64,000 nt of DNA, taken from Jiangella sp. DSM 45060. GTDB taxonomy: Bacteria; Actinomycetota; Actinomycetes; Jiangellales; Jiangellaceae. A model generated the notes under the pieces. That model was not told where the DNA came from. It was given only the letters and a program-made list of their open reading frames with translations, and did no database searches. The DNA lies in contig NZ_LT629771.1 in the NCBI RefSeq assembly GCF_900105175.1, positions 3,286,001-3,350,000 of the forward strand. Direction: 5' to 3'. Positions 50,281-59,429 of this stretch are shown here, piece after piece (position 1 is the stretch's first letter; each line of letters opens with the position of its first letter). A program made the translations under genes and the position numbers.

Positions 50281-52340
50281 GGGTGCGCCTTCCCGTCGCG
50301 CGCGGCCCGTTCGTCGAGCCGGCGCAACATCTCGTTGTAGGAGTCGAAGTCGTCGTCGAGCCCGCTGTCGAAGTGACGGTCCCGGCGGCGCGCCTCGCGT
50401 TCGTCCGACCGCGCCCACTGCCGGCCCAGCGCCGCCATCACCAGCAGCAGCGGGATCTCCCCACCGGCCCAGGCGATGCCGCCCCCGGCCCGCTGCACGC
50501 CGTCGAGGTCGCCGATCCACGGGAGGTCGAGCAGGCGGTAGTACTCCTCGGCGATGACGGTGTCGCTGGTCATGAGGATGACGCCGAAGAAGGCGTGGAA
50601 CGGCATGGCCGCCAGCACGAAGCCGAGCCGGCCCAGGTGCGGCAGCGGCCGCGGCGGCCGGTCGACGCCGACCACGAGGCTGAAGAACAGATAGCCGACC
50701 ACCACGAAGTGCAGGTTCATCAGCTGATGCGCCCAGTGGAAGCGCATCGCGTCGCCGAACAGCCCGGTCAGGTAGAGGCCGTAGTACGAGCCGATGAAGA
50801 CGACGAAGACCAGCAGCGGGTGGTAGGCGAGGCGCAGCAGCGGCGACCCGAGCGCCGCCGTCAGCCACTCGTGCGGTCCGGCGGCCTCCCGCGGGCCGGC
50901 CGGGCGGGCCGCCCGCAGCAGCAGCGTCAGCACGCCGCCCATCGCCAGCAGCACCGGCGCGAACATGTTCAACGCCATGTGCACGCCCATGTGCACGCTG
51001 AACGACGGGCCGGAGTAGCGGCCCAGCCCGGACGACGTCACCACCACCACGACCAGCCAGCCGGCCGTCCACGCGGCCGTCCGTCCCACCGGCCAGAGGT
51101 CGCCGCGTCTGCGCAGCCGCCGCACCGCCAGCAGGTAGACCAGGACGGCCGCGGCGGCGAGAACGGCGAACAGGACGTTCGGCCGCCAGGCCGTGACCAG
51201 GGCGGCGGCCGACGGCGGCGCGTCGACGTCGAAGCCGAGGAACACCTGCGCGTACGAGGTCGGCACGAAGTACTGCGGCGGCGGGATGCGCGTCATGGCC
51301 ACGCCGGCGCCGAGCCAGCCCGCCACCGCCACCACGGCCGCGGCGAGGCACCCCATCAGGCGGCGTTCGGTCAGCGCGCCGCGCCTCGCCCACCACCAGG
51401 CCGCCGCCAGCGCGACGCCGACGACGACCTCGGCGGCCAGCCGCACGACCGCCAGCCGCCCGGTGCCCGACCCGAGCAGCGGCGAGCCCGCGAGCTTGAA
51501 CCACGTCACGGCCAGTTCCGTGACGAGGACGAGGGGCAGCCCGGCGGCCAGCAGCCGCGCGGTCCGGCGCAGCGTCTCGTGTGCGAGCACCCGGCCCGTC
51601 GCGGCCCGCAGGCCGAGCACGAGCACCGGCCCGAACGTCCCCGCCACCAGCACCACCTGGATCGCCGCGGCGTCCACCCCGACGTCGTGGTCCGGCCCGA
51701 CCAGCACCTGCCCGACCACCACCGGGGCCAGCAGGCCGAGCACGCCGGCGCCGAGCGGCACGAGCAGGCCCTGCCAGCGGCGCGCCAGGAACGCGCCCGC
51801 CGCGACCACCGCCGCGCACAGCGCCGTCAGGATCCATGCCTTGGGCAGGTCGGAGAACGACACCAGATACGGCAGGTGGCCCGGCAGCACCGCGCTGGAC
51901 AGCGGCGCTCCCCCGGCGTCGGCCGCCTCGGCCAGCACGGACACGGCCGCCGCTGACAGCCACACCAGAGCCGCGACCTGCACCGTCGTCAGCGTCAGCC
52001 CGCGCGACAGCCGATCCCGCCCGCCGCCGCGGCGCGGCCGCAGGAACAGCGCCACGACGAGCCCGCCGACGGCGATCAACCCGGCGACGTCGGCCACCAG
52101 GCGCGCCGCCGCGGCCGTGACGGGCACCGCCGTCCCCGGGAAGTCGACGTGGATCGACGCGTAGACCGCCGCGTCCTGCGCCACGGCCGCGGCGATGCCC
52201 GGCCCGCCGGCGACACCGGCGGCGAGGACCGTCACCGCCGCGAGCGGCGCCCGGCGGCGGGACAGCCGCAGCCCGGCGACGTCCGCGGCCGCAGGACCGG
52301 CAGGCGTCTCGGGCCGGTCCTCCAGGTTCAGCTGACGCAC
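50277..52340 (-). CDS. CopD-CtaG fusion: copper-uptake domain joined to cytochrome oxidase assembly domain
   Basis: A 687-residue membrane protein with roughly 14-16 hydrophobic spans. The first half resembles CopD (HLPYLVSFSDLPKAWILTAL; GSPLLGSGTGRLAVVRLAAE), the second half the CtaG/caa3 assembly family (HMGVHMALNMFAPVLLAMGG; HPLLVFVVFIGSYYGLYLTG; HWAHQLMNLHFVVVGYLFF), rich in His and Met able to hold copper. Start is GTG 52340 with in-frame GTG 52349 as alternative. It leads the copper operon, directly after the operator at 52358-52376. Confidence 0.85.
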   Translation of the reverse strand: MRQLNLEDRPETPAGPAAADVAGLRLSRRRAPLAAVTVLAAGVAGGPGIAAAVAQDAAVYASIHVDFPGTAVPVTAAAARLVADVAGLIAVGGLVVALFLRPRRGGGRDRLSRGLTLTTVQVAALVWLSAAAVSVLAEAADAGGAPLSSAVLPGHLPYLVSFSDLPKAWILTALCAAVVAAGAFLARRWQGLLVPLGAGVLGLLAPVVVGQVLVGPDHDVGVDAAAIQVVLVAGTFGPVLVLGLRAATGRVLAHETLRRTARLLAAGLPLVLVTELAVTWFKLAGSPLLGSGTGRLAVVRLAAEVVVGVALAAAWWWARRGALTERRLMGCLAAAVVAVAGWLGAGVAMTRIPPPQYFVPTSYAQVFLGFDVDAPPSAAALVTAWRPNVLFAVLAAAAVLVYLLAVRRLRRRGDLWPVGRTAAWTAGWLVVVVVTSSGLGRYSGPSFSVHMGVHMALNMFAPVLLAMGGVLTLLLRAARPAGPREAAGPHEWLTAALGSPLLRLAYHPLLVFVVFIGSYYGLYLTGLFGDAMRFHWAHQLMNLHFVVVGYLFFSLVVGVDRPPRPLPHLGRLGFVLAAMPFHAFFGVILMTSDTVIAEEYYRLLDLPWIGDLDGVQRAGGGIAWAGGEIPLLLVMAALGRQWARSDEREARRRDRHFDSGLDDDFDSYNEMLRRLDERAARDGKAHP

Positions 52341-52357
52341 CCGCCGCACGCTACCGT

Positions 52358-52376
52358 TCTCTACATGAAATAGAGA
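52358..52376. promoter_or_regulatory. BlaI-type operator in front of the copper operon
   Basis: TCTCTA-N7-TAGAGA is a perfect inverted repeat 9-18 bases before the CopD-CtaG start codons. The same design, TCTCTA-N7-TAGAGT, occurs at 52421-52439 before the BlaI-type gene. Confidence 0.6.
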
Positions 52377-52420
52377 AATCGACGGCCGCTGGGTGCGGCG
52401 ACCCCCTCCTACCCATGGAA

Positions 52421-52439
52421 TCTCTACCAGCAGTAGAGT
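52421..52439. promoter_or_regulatory. BlaI-type operator in front of the repressor gene
   Basis: The core CTCTAC-CAGCA-GTAGAG (52422-52438) is a perfect inverted repeat, ending 8 bases before ATG 52447, so repressor and RNA polymerase would compete directly. No ribosome-binding site is visible between it and the ATG; the mRNA may be leaderless. Confidence 0.6.
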
Positions 52440-52446
52440 GGCCGCC

Positions 52447-52833
52447 ATGGCCGGTCAACGGCGCCGCGCCAGCGGCGAACTCGAGCTCGACGTCCTGCGC
52501 GTGCTCTGGAGCAACGACGTCCCGCTGACCGCCAAGGAGATCCAGGACGTCTTCGCCGAGCCGGTGCCCGCCTACACCACCATCCTCACGACGCTCGAGC
52601 GGCTGCGCGCCAAGGGCGACGTCGTCCGCGCCGGCGAGGGCAGCCGCGGGTTCCGCTTCACCGCGGCCCACTCCGAGTCCGAGCACACCAGCCGCGTCAT
52701 GCTGAGCCAGCTGGCCACCTCCACCGATCGCTCCGCGGCGCTGCTGAAGTTCGCCGGCAACCTCGACGCCCGCGACGTCGACCTGCTCCGCGACGCCCTC
52801 ACGCCGCGCCGCGCGCGGCGGCGTTCGGACTGA
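52447..52833 (+). CDS. BlaI/MecI/CopY-family transcriptional repressor
   Basis: A 128-residue winged-helix repressor (ELELDVLRVLWSNDVPLTAK, then VPAYTTILTTLERLRAKGDV), with a C-terminal dimer part where BlaI-type proteins are cleaved. CopY-type members of this family repress copper genes; the matching dyads before this gene and the copper operon point that way. It is followed by an M56 protease gene after 11 bases, the classical BlaI-BlaR1-like pair. No beta-lactamase gene is seen. Confidence 0.9.
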   Translation: MAGQRRRASGELELDVLRVLWSNDVPLTAKEIQDVFAEPVPAYTTILTTLERLRAKGDVVRAGEGSRGFRFTAAHSESEHTSRVMLSQLATSTDRSAALLKFAGNLDARDVDLLRDALTPRRARRRSD

Positions 52834-52844
52834 GGCCCGATCCG

Positions 52845-53645
52845 GTGTCGATCGTCCTCGCGCTCCTCGGCTACGCGCTGCTCACGGTGCTGGCCGCCCC
52901 GGCCGTCATCCGCGGCCGCTGGTCGATCGGCCATCCGCGCTGCGCGCTGGCCGCCTGGTACACCTTCTTCGGCACCGGGTTGCTGGCCACCGCGGCGAGC
53001 CTGGTCGTCGCGGTCGCGCTCGCGTCGCACCGGCAGGCGACGGACACGCCCTGGTCGGACCCGACCGTGCTCGTCCTCGTCGCGTACCTCGCCCTGGCCG
53101 GCCTCGGCGCGGCCATCGCGCTGGTCGCCGACCGCACCGAGCCGATGCTGCACGACGAGCACGCCACGCAGCACAGCCTCACCGGCCTCGCCCACGCCCT
53201 GACCTACGACGTCGAGCACCGGCGCGGCGTCCAGGTCAGCTACGTGCGCGCGTCGCACGCGTTCGTCTGCGCCGTCCCCGGCCGTCCCGCCCGCGTCCTC
53301 GTCTCGTCCGCCGCCGCCGAGGCGCTCACGCGGGCGGAGCTGCTCTGCGCCGTCGAGCACGAGCTCGCCCACCTGCGCGGGCGGCACGCGACGGTCCTGC
53401 GCCTGGCCAACGTCAACGCCGCCTGCCTCCCGGGGGTGGCCGCCGCCCAGGCGATGCGGCGCTCGACCGCGCTCCTGCTCGAACTGGCCGCCGACGACGC
53501 CGCCGCCCGCGCCCACGGCGTCGTCGCCACGGCCGGCGCCCTGCGGACCATGGCCGGCCGGACCGGCGACGAGTCCATGCGGCTGCGCGCCGAGCGGCTG
53601 CTCAACCGGCCGCCCCGGCCACGGGCCCTGACCGCCATCGCCTAG
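52845..53645 (+). CDS. M56-family membrane metalloprotease (BlaR1-like)
   Basis: A 266-residue membrane protease with about three hydrophobic spans, then the zinc motif in CAVEHELAHLRGRH (HExxH) and a further LELAADDAAARAHG helix. It lacks the extracellular penicillin-binding sensor domain of BlaR1, so it cannot sense beta-lactams by that means. It may cleave the neighbouring BlaI-type repressor on an unknown signal. GTG 52845. Its TAG stop shares a CTAG with the convergent gene. Confidence 0.87.
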   Translation: MSIVLALLGYALLTVLAAPAVIRGRWSIGHPRCALAAWYTFFGTGLLATAASLVVAVALASHRQATDTPWSDPTVLVLVAYLALAGLGAAIALVADRTEPMLHDEHATQHSLTGLAHALTYDVEHRRGVQVSYVRASHAFVCAVPGRPARVLVSSAAAEALTRAELLCAVEHELAHLRGRHATVLRLANVNAACLPGVAAAQAMRRSTALLLELAADDAAARAHGVVATAGALRTMAGRTGDESMRLRAERLLNRPPRPRALTAIA

Positions 53646-54055
53646 GCGGCTCTGGCGCGCAGGCTCCGCGCCAGGGCGGGGATCATCACCGCCGCGGCGA
53701 GGAGGTGCAGCCCGGCGAGGGTGACGGTGGTGGCGGCGTTCGCCCCGAAGAGCAGCGGCGGGACCAGCGAGATCGCCGTCAGCGTCAGGGCCGTCCACAC
53801 GAACCGCTCCGCGGGGCGGGCGCTCCACCGCAGCAGCCCGGCGGCGATGACGATGCCGGCGACGGACAAGACGCCGGTCACCACGGCGAGCCCGGCCAGC
53901 GGGATCGTCTCTCCGCCGGAGACCTCGAAGTCGACGCCGGCGGCCCGGGCCAGCGCACCGGCGAGGGTGGTGGCCGCCACCGCCGCGACCGCGGCGAGCA
54001 GGCCGGTGCCGGCGAGCCCGCGGAACCGGTGCGCGTCGAGGGCCTGGGCGCTCAT
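53642..54055 (-). CDS. Small four-span membrane protein (DUF6069-like)
   Basis: A 137-residue protein with four hydrophobic helices (GLAGTGLLAAVAAVAATTLAG to LAGLHLLAAAVMIPALA) resembling actinobacterial membrane proteins of unknown function. The ATG 54055 overlaps the stop of the ECF sigma gene, so the two are co-translated. Such proteins are often linked with ECF factors but no function is known. Confidence 0.7.
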   Translation of the reverse strand: MSAQALDAHRFRGLAGTGLLAAVAAVAATTLAGALARAAGVDFEVSGGETIPLAGLAVVTGVLSVAGIVIAAGLLRWSARPAERFVWTALTLTAISLVPPLLFGANAATTVTLAGLHLLAAAVMIPALARSLRARAA

Positions 54056-55053
54056 GCCGTCCCTCCGTCCGCGGCCAGCCGCTCCGGCAGCCCGAGCCGC
54101 GGGAACCGGTCGGCGTGGAACGTGACGATCTCGGTGATCGCCCCGCCGGTGACGCGCAGGACGTCGATCGTCAACGGCAGGTACGCGCCCTCGTCCTCGC
54201 TCCACTCGTAGAAGGCGACGGCGGGCTGGCGGTTCACGGCGGTGGGGACGGCGCGCAGGCCCTCCATGCGCTCGAAGCCGTCCTCGACCCAGCTGGTCAC
54301 CACGGCGTCGCGGCCGATGTGCAGGCCCGGCGTGGGCGGCATCGAGCAGCGGACGTCGTCGCGCAGCAGGGCGGCGAGCGCGTCGACGTCCGTGGCGACG
54401 CTGGCGTCGGTGTAGCGGCGCACCAGCTCGCGCGTCGCGGCGTCCTCCTCGTCGCCGGTCCAGTCCTGCCGCTCGGCGGGCAGGTGCTCGCGCATGCCGG
54501 CGCGGGCCCGCTGCAGCGCGCTGTTCACGGAGTTGACGGAGTCGCCGAGCAGCTCCGCGACGTCCTTCGCCGGCCAGCCGAGCACGTCGCGCAGGATCAG
54601 CACGGCGCGTGGGCGCGGCGCGAGATGCTGGACCGCGACCAGGTACGCCAGCTCGATCGTCTCCCGCGCGACGGCGACGGCCTCGGGCTCGTCCGCGTCG
54701 CCCGCGGGCAGCTCGTCGAGCAGCCGGTCCGGGTAGGGCTGCAGCCACAGCACCTCGCCGCCGGTCGCGGGCTCCGGGCGGCGCTTGGCGAGCAGGTCGA
54801 GGCAGGCGTTGGTGGCGATGCGGTACAGCCAGGCCCGCAACGTCGACCGCCCCTCGAACGTCTCGCGCCGCCGCCAGGCCCGGAGGAACGTCTCCTGCAC
54901 GGTGTCCTCGGCGTCCTCGAACGAGCCGAGCATCCGGTAGCAGTGCACGTGCAGCTCCCGCCGGTGCCGCCGCGCCAGCCCCGAGAACGCCGGTTCGTCC
55001 GCCTCGTCCAGGCGCTCGGCGCCCAGTTCCCGCAGCCACGCGTCCGCACTCAT
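54052..55053 (-). CDS. ECF sigma factor with C-terminal SnoaL-like domain
   Basis: A 333-residue sigma factor. Region 2 (HVHCYRMLGSFEDAEDTVQE) and region 4 (PRPRAVLILRDVLGWPAKDV) are complete. The tail (about 195-333, RRYTDASVATDVDALAALLR onward) is a SnoaL/NTF2-like fold that in such sigma factors acts as a built-in regulator instead of an anti-sigma factor. ATG 55053 has GGAAGG upstream. Confidence 0.9.
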   Translation of the reverse strand: MSADAWLRELGAERLDEADEPAFSGLARRHRRELHVHCYRMLGSFEDAEDTVQETFLRAWRRRETFEGRSTLRAWLYRIATNACLDLLAKRRPEPATGGEVLWLQPYPDRLLDELPAGDADEPEAVAVARETIELAYLVAVQHLAPRPRAVLILRDVLGWPAKDVAELLGDSVNSVNSALQRARAGMREHLPAERQDWTGDEEDAATRELVRRYTDASVATDVDALAALLRDDVRCSMPPTPGLHIGRDAVVTSWVEDGFERMEGLRAVPTAVNRQPAVAFYEWSEDEGAYLPLTIDVLRVTGGAITEIVTFHADRFPRLGLPERLAADGGTA

Positions 55054-55126
55054 CGCGTCATCCTTCCGTCACGTCGTATCCCTTCGTACATGTGACGGCG
55101 ACGGGCGCGACAACTCATCACTGGGT

Positions 55127-55741
55127 CTAGTCGGCGTCCTCACCGGCCAGCGGTGCGCCGCGCCGTTCGAGGTCGTCCAGGAGGGCCAGGCCCTTGCGCG
55201 CCCAGTCGATCTCCATCTGGGCCTTCGCCACCTCGCCCTCGAAGGCGAACTTGCGGAACGCGACGATCGCCTCGTGCTCGGCCTCGGGCCGCCGGCTGAG
55301 CCGCTCGCGCAGCAGCGAGACGCGGCGGGCGTCGAGGTCGTCGAGCATGTGCTGCCAGCCCTGCAGCGCCCGCGCGTAGTGGCCGATGTGCTCGTGCAGC
55401 TGGCGCCGCGCGGCGTCGTAGCCGGCCTGCTCGAAATGCGCGGCCTTGAGGCGGTAGGGGTCGCGCTCGGACTGGTACGGGATGAGCTCGCCGGACCACC
55501 GCCGCAGCTCGGCCCGGCCGGCGTCGTTGATCGAGTAGACCCGCTTCTGGGCGCGGTCGCCGCGCGGCACGACGTCGGCGTCGATGAGGCCGTCGCGCTC
55601 CATGCGCCGCAGCTCGGGGTAGATCTGGCTGTGCGGCGCGCTCCACACGTAGGCGATGCTGCCGTCGAAGTACTTGATCAGCTCGTACCCGGTCATGGGC
55701 TGGGCGGTGAGGGTGGCGAGCAGCGCGTGGCGCAGCGACAT
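55127..55741 (-). CDS. PadR-family transcriptional regulator
   Basis: A 204-residue regulator. The winged helix (LRHALLATLTAQPMTGYELI, SHSQIYPELRRMERDGLIDA-like segment, then KRVYSINDAGRAEL) is of PadR form, followed by the longer C-terminal helices of the VanR-AphA-type subgroup. A short dyad CATC-N8-GATG at 55754-55769 just upstream may be its operator. The gene borders the molybdenum hydroxylase operon, whose control it could share. Confidence 0.88.
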   Translation of the reverse strand: MSLRHALLATLTAQPMTGYELIKYFDGSIAYVWSAPHSQIYPELRRMERDGLIDADVVPRGDRAQKRVYSINDAGRAELRRWSGELIPYQSERDPYRLKAAHFEQAGYDAARRQLHEHIGHYARALQGWQHMLDDLDARRVSLLRERLSRRPEAEHEAIVAFRKFAFEGEVAKAQMEIDWARKGLALLDDLERRGAPLAGEDAD

Positions 55742-55753
55742 GGGGTGTCCCTA

Positions 55754-55769
55754 CATCAGCAAACCGATG
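55754..55769. promoter_or_regulatory. Weak dyad upstream of the PadR gene
   Basis: CATC-AGCAAACC-GATG lies 12 bases before the PadR start codon. The arms are only 4 bases, so this is weak evidence for an auto-regulatory site. Confidence 0.25.
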
Positions 55770-55794
55770 AATATCCGCAACAGTACCGAACGAC

Positions 55795-58056
55795 TCATGT
55801 CACCTCACGCAACAGCGCCCGGACCCGGTCGGCGGTGAGCGGCAGCGTGGTCACCCGGGCGCCGGGCACGCCCAGCGCGTCGGCGACGGCGTTCGCCACC
55901 GCGGCCGGCGTCCCGACCATGCCGGACTCCCCCGCGCCCTTGGCGCCCAGCGGGTTGCCCGGCGCGGGGTGCTCGAGGACGATCACCTCGATGTCGGGCA
56001 GCTCACCGGCCGACGGGAGGCGGTAGTCGCCGAGCGTCGTGGCCATCGGCTGGGCCCGCTCGTCGTAGCTGAGCTCCTCCAGCAGCGCCGCGCCGATGCC
56101 CTGGCTCGCCGCGCCCGCCAGCTGGCCGCGGACCAGCGCCGGGTTCACCGCGCGGCCGACGTCGTGGGCGACGACGTGCCGGACGACGCGCACCCGCCCG
56201 GTGTCGCGCTCGACCTCCACCACGCTGAGCGCGGCGCCGAACGAGAACGTCGGGTGCGGCTTGTCGAACCGAGCACGGCCCTCCCCCACGTCCTGCAGCG
56301 GGCACGACACGCCACCGGGACCGTGGGCGCGCCCGTCGCGGAACTCCACGTCGTCCGGCTCAGCCTCCAGCAGCTTCGCGGCCTTGGCGCGCAGGTCGCG
56401 GGCGGCCAGCAGCACCGCGTTGCCGGCCACGGGGGTGGACCGGCTGGCGAACGCCCCGAACCCCATGGGGACGGCGTCGGTGTCATGGTGGTCGACCCGC
56501 AGGCGGTCCATCGGCACGCCGAGCTCGTCGCCCGCGACCTGCGCCAGCACCGTCTCGACGCCCTGCCCCAGCGAGGCGACCCCGACGTGGACGACGAAGC
56601 TCCCGTCCGCGGCCGGGACGATCCGCGCGTCCTCGAACGGGCCCATCGCGCCCACCTCGACGTAAGCGGCGACGCCGACACCGGCGCTGACGCCGTCGCC
56701 GGACCTGGCCGCCGCCTCGCGGCGGAGCTCGTCGTAGCCGGCCCGCGCGAGCAGGGTCTCGAAGGACGAGCGGAAGGCGCCGCTCAGGTAGCTGATCGGC
56801 GGGACCGGCGCCGAGCCGGCGCCGAGCGACCAGGTGAACGGCAGGTCGTCGTCGCGGATGAGGTTGCGCCGGCGCAGCTCGGCCGGGTCGAGTCCCAGCC
56901 GGCCGGCCAGCACGTCCAGCAGCCGCTCGCGGACGAACGCGGCCTCCGTCATGCCCGGCCCGCGGTAGGTGCCGACCGGCGTGCGGTTGGTGAGCACCCC
57001 CGTGGTCTCCAGCTCGAACGCCTCCCACCGGTACGGGCCCGGGAGGTGCAGCGCCGGCAGCAGCTCCGGCAGCGTGCCCTGCGACCTCGCGTACGCGCCC
57101 TGGTCGCACCGGGCGCGGTCGCGGAAGGCGAGCAGCCGGCCGTCGGCCGTCGCGGCGATCTCGAGCTCGTGCTCCTGCTCGCGGGCGTGGTTGGTGGCCA
57201 CGAAGTGCTCGGTGCGGTCCTCGATCCACTTGACCGGACGGCCCAGCCGCAGCGCCAGGAACGCCACGAGATAGTCCTCCGGGTAGGCCTCGCCGCGCAC
57301 GCCGAAGCCGCCGCCGACGTTCACCTCCACGATCCTGATGGCGGCCGGATCCAGCGCCAGCATCTCGGCCAGCGCCGCGCGCACGGCGTGCTTCACCTTC
57401 GCGCCGCCCCAGAGCGTGAGCCGGCCGGTGGCGGGGTCGGCCTCGGCGATGGCGCCGCGCGTCTCCATCGGGACGGCGGTGTGCCGGTGCATCCGCAGCC
57501 GCTCGCGGACGACGACGTCGGCCCGGGCGAACGCCGCGTCGACGTCGCCGTGGCGCAGCGGGTAGCTGCTGACGACGTTGTCGCCGAGCTCGGGGTGGAG
57601 CACCGGCGCACCCGGGTCGGCCGCGGTGGCGAGGTCCGCGACGACGTCGAGCTCGTCGAGGTCGACGTCGACCAGCTCGGCGGCGTCCTCGGCCAGGTAG
57701 GGGTCGGTGGCGACGACGACGGCGATCGGCTCGCCCACGTACCGGACGACGCCCCGGGCCAGCGGCGGCTGGAGGACCCGTCTGGCCCGGGGCGTGTCGG
57801 CGAGCGGCAGCCGGATGGGGATGCGCACGTCGGGGAGGTCGTCGGCGGTGATGACCGCCAGCACGCCGGGCATGGCCGCGGCGTCGGCGGTGTCGATGCC
57901 GGCGATCCGTGCGTGTGCCACCTGGCTGCGCACGATCCTGGCGTGCACCTCGCCGTCACGATGCACGTCGGCGACGTAGCGCGCCGCACCGGTGAGCAGC
58001 GGGAGGTCGGCGAGCCGTTCGACGTCGGCGCCGACGAGTCCGCGGACTCGGGTCAT
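55795..58056 (-). CDS. Molybdenum hydroxylase large subunit (xanthine dehydrogenase/CoxL family)
   Basis: A 753-residue molybdenum-cofactor subunit. Binding blocks include NVGGGFGVRGEAYPEDYL, GTYRGPGMTEAAF, and the catalytic Glu710 in KGAGESGMVGTP. The active loop TYRGPG differs from the AYRCSFR loop of true CO dehydrogenase, so this enzyme hydroxylates an organic substrate, probably an N-heteroaromatic or aldehyde. ATG 58056 overlaps the FAD-subunit stop. Confidence 0.9.
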   Translation of the reverse strand: MTRVRGLVGADVERLADLPLLTGAARYVADVHRDGEVHARIVRSQVAHARIAGIDTADAAAMPGVLAVITADDLPDVRIPIRLPLADTPRARRVLQPPLARGVVRYVGEPIAVVVATDPYLAEDAAELVDVDLDELDVVADLATAADPGAPVLHPELGDNVVSSYPLRHGDVDAAFARADVVVRERLRMHRHTAVPMETRGAIAEADPATGRLTLWGGAKVKHAVRAALAEMLALDPAAIRIVEVNVGGGFGVRGEAYPEDYLVAFLALRLGRPVKWIEDRTEHFVATNHAREQEHELEIAATADGRLLAFRDRARCDQGAYARSQGTLPELLPALHLPGPYRWEAFELETTGVLTNRTPVGTYRGPGMTEAAFVRERLLDVLAGRLGLDPAELRRRNLIRDDDLPFTWSLGAGSAPVPPISYLSGAFRSSFETLLARAGYDELRREAAARSGDGVSAGVGVAAYVEVGAMGPFEDARIVPAADGSFVVHVGVASLGQGVETVLAQVAGDELGVPMDRLRVDHHDTDAVPMGFGAFASRSTPVAGNAVLLAARDLRAKAAKLLEAEPDDVEFRDGRAHGPGGVSCPLQDVGEGRARFDKPHPTFSFGAALSVVEVERDTGRVRVVRHVVAHDVGRAVNPALVRGQLAGAASQGIGAALLEELSYDERAQPMATTLGDYRLPSAGELPDIEVIVLEHPAPGNPLGAKGAGESGMVGTPAAVANAVADALGVPGARVTTLPLTADRVRALLREVT

Positions 58057-58919
58057 GGGTGGTCCTCCCTCAGTCGCCGCAGGGTCCGCCCGACCAGGAC
58101 GGCGACCAGCTCGCGCCGGAACGTCGCGCTCGCGTGCGGGCCGTCGGCGGGGTCGCAGCCCGCGGCCGCCGCACCGGCGGCGGCGTCGATGACCTGCTCG
58201 GTCAGCGCCGAGCCCAGCAGCGCGTCCTCGGCCTCGCTCGCACGCAGCGGGCGTGCTGCGACACAGCCCAGGACGACCCGTGCGTGCCGGACCCGGCCGC
58301 CGTCGTCCAGCGCGACCGCCACGGCGGCGGTGACGAACGCGAAGTCGCCGGCCCGCGGGCTGAACTCGGCGAACGCGGTGCGCAGGCCCGCCGGCGGCGC
58401 CGGGAACCGGCCGTCGACGACGATCTCGGCCGGCTCCAGCACGGTCATGAACGGGCCGGCGAAGAACTCCGCGGCCGGGATGACGCGGTCGCCGCCGCTG
58501 GAGCGCACCGTGAACGACGCGTCCAGGGCGGTGGCGGCCACCGGCAGCTCGGCCGCGGGGTCGGCGTGGGCCAGGCTGCCGCCCAGCGTGCCGCGGATCC
58601 GGATCGGATGGTGCCCGATGAGCCCGGCGGCCTCGCGCAGGACCTGCCACGGACCGGTCAGGACGGCCGAGCGCTCCAGCTCGTGGTGGCGGACCAGCGC
58701 GCCGATGACGAGCCCGGCGCCGTCGGCGCGCATGGTGTCCAGACCGGGCACGCGGCCGATGTCGACCAGGTGAGTCGGCCGGGCGAGGCGGTAGGCGAGC
58801 AGCGGGAGCAGGCTCTGCCCGCCGGCGAGCACCTTGGCGTCCTCGCCGGCGTCGTCCAGCAGCGTCAGCGCGTGCTCGAGCGACTCGGCGCGGGCGTAGG
58901 CGAACGGCGGCGGCTTCAC
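58053..58919 (-). CDS. Molybdenum hydroxylase FAD-binding (medium) subunit
   Basis: A 288-residue flavin subunit with the two FAD motifs AGGQSLLPLL and TLGGSLAHADPAAELP, and a closing CO-dehydrogenase-type C-terminal domain. It passes electrons between the molybdenum and iron-sulfur subunits. GTG 58919 overlaps the small-subunit stop (GTGA). Confidence 0.92.
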   Translation of the reverse strand: MKPPPFAYARAESLEHALTLLDDAGEDAKVLAGGQSLLPLLAYRLARPTHLVDIGRVPGLDTMRADGAGLVIGALVRHHELERSAVLTGPWQVLREAAGLIGHHPIRIRGTLGGSLAHADPAAELPVAATALDASFTVRSSGGDRVIPAAEFFAGPFMTVLEPAEIVVDGRFPAPPAGLRTAFAEFSPRAGDFAFVTAAVAVALDDGGRVRHARVVLGCVAARPLRASEAEDALLGSALTEQVIDAAAGAAAAGCDPADGPHASATFRRELVAVLVGRTLRRLREDHP

Positions 58920-59413
58920 GCCACGTCCCCGGCCAGCTCGCGCTGCGCGGCGAGGACCGCCCGCACGATCGGCCCGCCGCCGGTGCAGCGGCACAGGTTG
59001 GACGTCAGGACCTCACGGATCCGCTCGGGCGACGCCTGCGGCTCCGCGCGCAACAGGCCCAGCGCGAGCATGAGGAAGCCGGGCGTGCAGAACCCGCACT
59101 GCAGGCCGCCGTTCTGGTGGAACGCGCGCTGCAGGGCGTGCAGCTCGGGACCGTCGGCCAGCCCTTCGACGGTCTCGACGCCGGCGCCCTCGGCCTGCAC
59201 GGCCAGCGTCAGGCAGGACCGGACCGGCCGGCCGTCCAGCAGCACCGTGCAGGCGCCGCAGACACCGTGCTCGCAGCCCAGGTGCGTGCCGGTGAGGCCG
59301 TCGTCGCGCAGCGCGTCGGCGAGCGTGCGCCTGGCCGGCACCCGCATGGTCGCCGGCCGGCCGTTGACGACGACGTCGACGGCAGCGGTGTCGTCCTCCC
59401 CGATCCAGGTCAT
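58916..59413 (-). CDS. Molybdenum hydroxylase [2Fe-2S] small subunit
   Basis: A 165-residue subunit with the plant-type [2Fe-2S] cluster (CEHGVCGACTVLLDG plus a later RSC) and the second cluster (CGFCTPG and CRCTG). It is the first gene of the hydroxylase operon, with the dyad at 59430-59447 just upstream of ATG 59413. Confidence 0.93.
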   Translation of the reverse strand: MTWIGEDDTAAVDVVVNGRPATMRVPARRTLADALRDDGLTGTHLGCEHGVCGACTVLLDGRPVRSCLTLAVQAEGAGVETVEGLADGPELHALQRAFHQNGGLQCGFCTPGFLMLALGLLRAEPQASPERIREVLTSNLCRCTGGGPIVRAVLAAQRELAGDVA

Positions 59414-59429
59414 CGCCGCTCCTCTCGAT

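Noticed and set aside
55795-59413. True carbon monoxide dehydrogenase (CoxLMS) with CoxG
   Set aside because: The large-subunit active loop is TYRGPG rather than the AYRCSFR loop of CO-oxidising enzymes, and other cox genes are absent.
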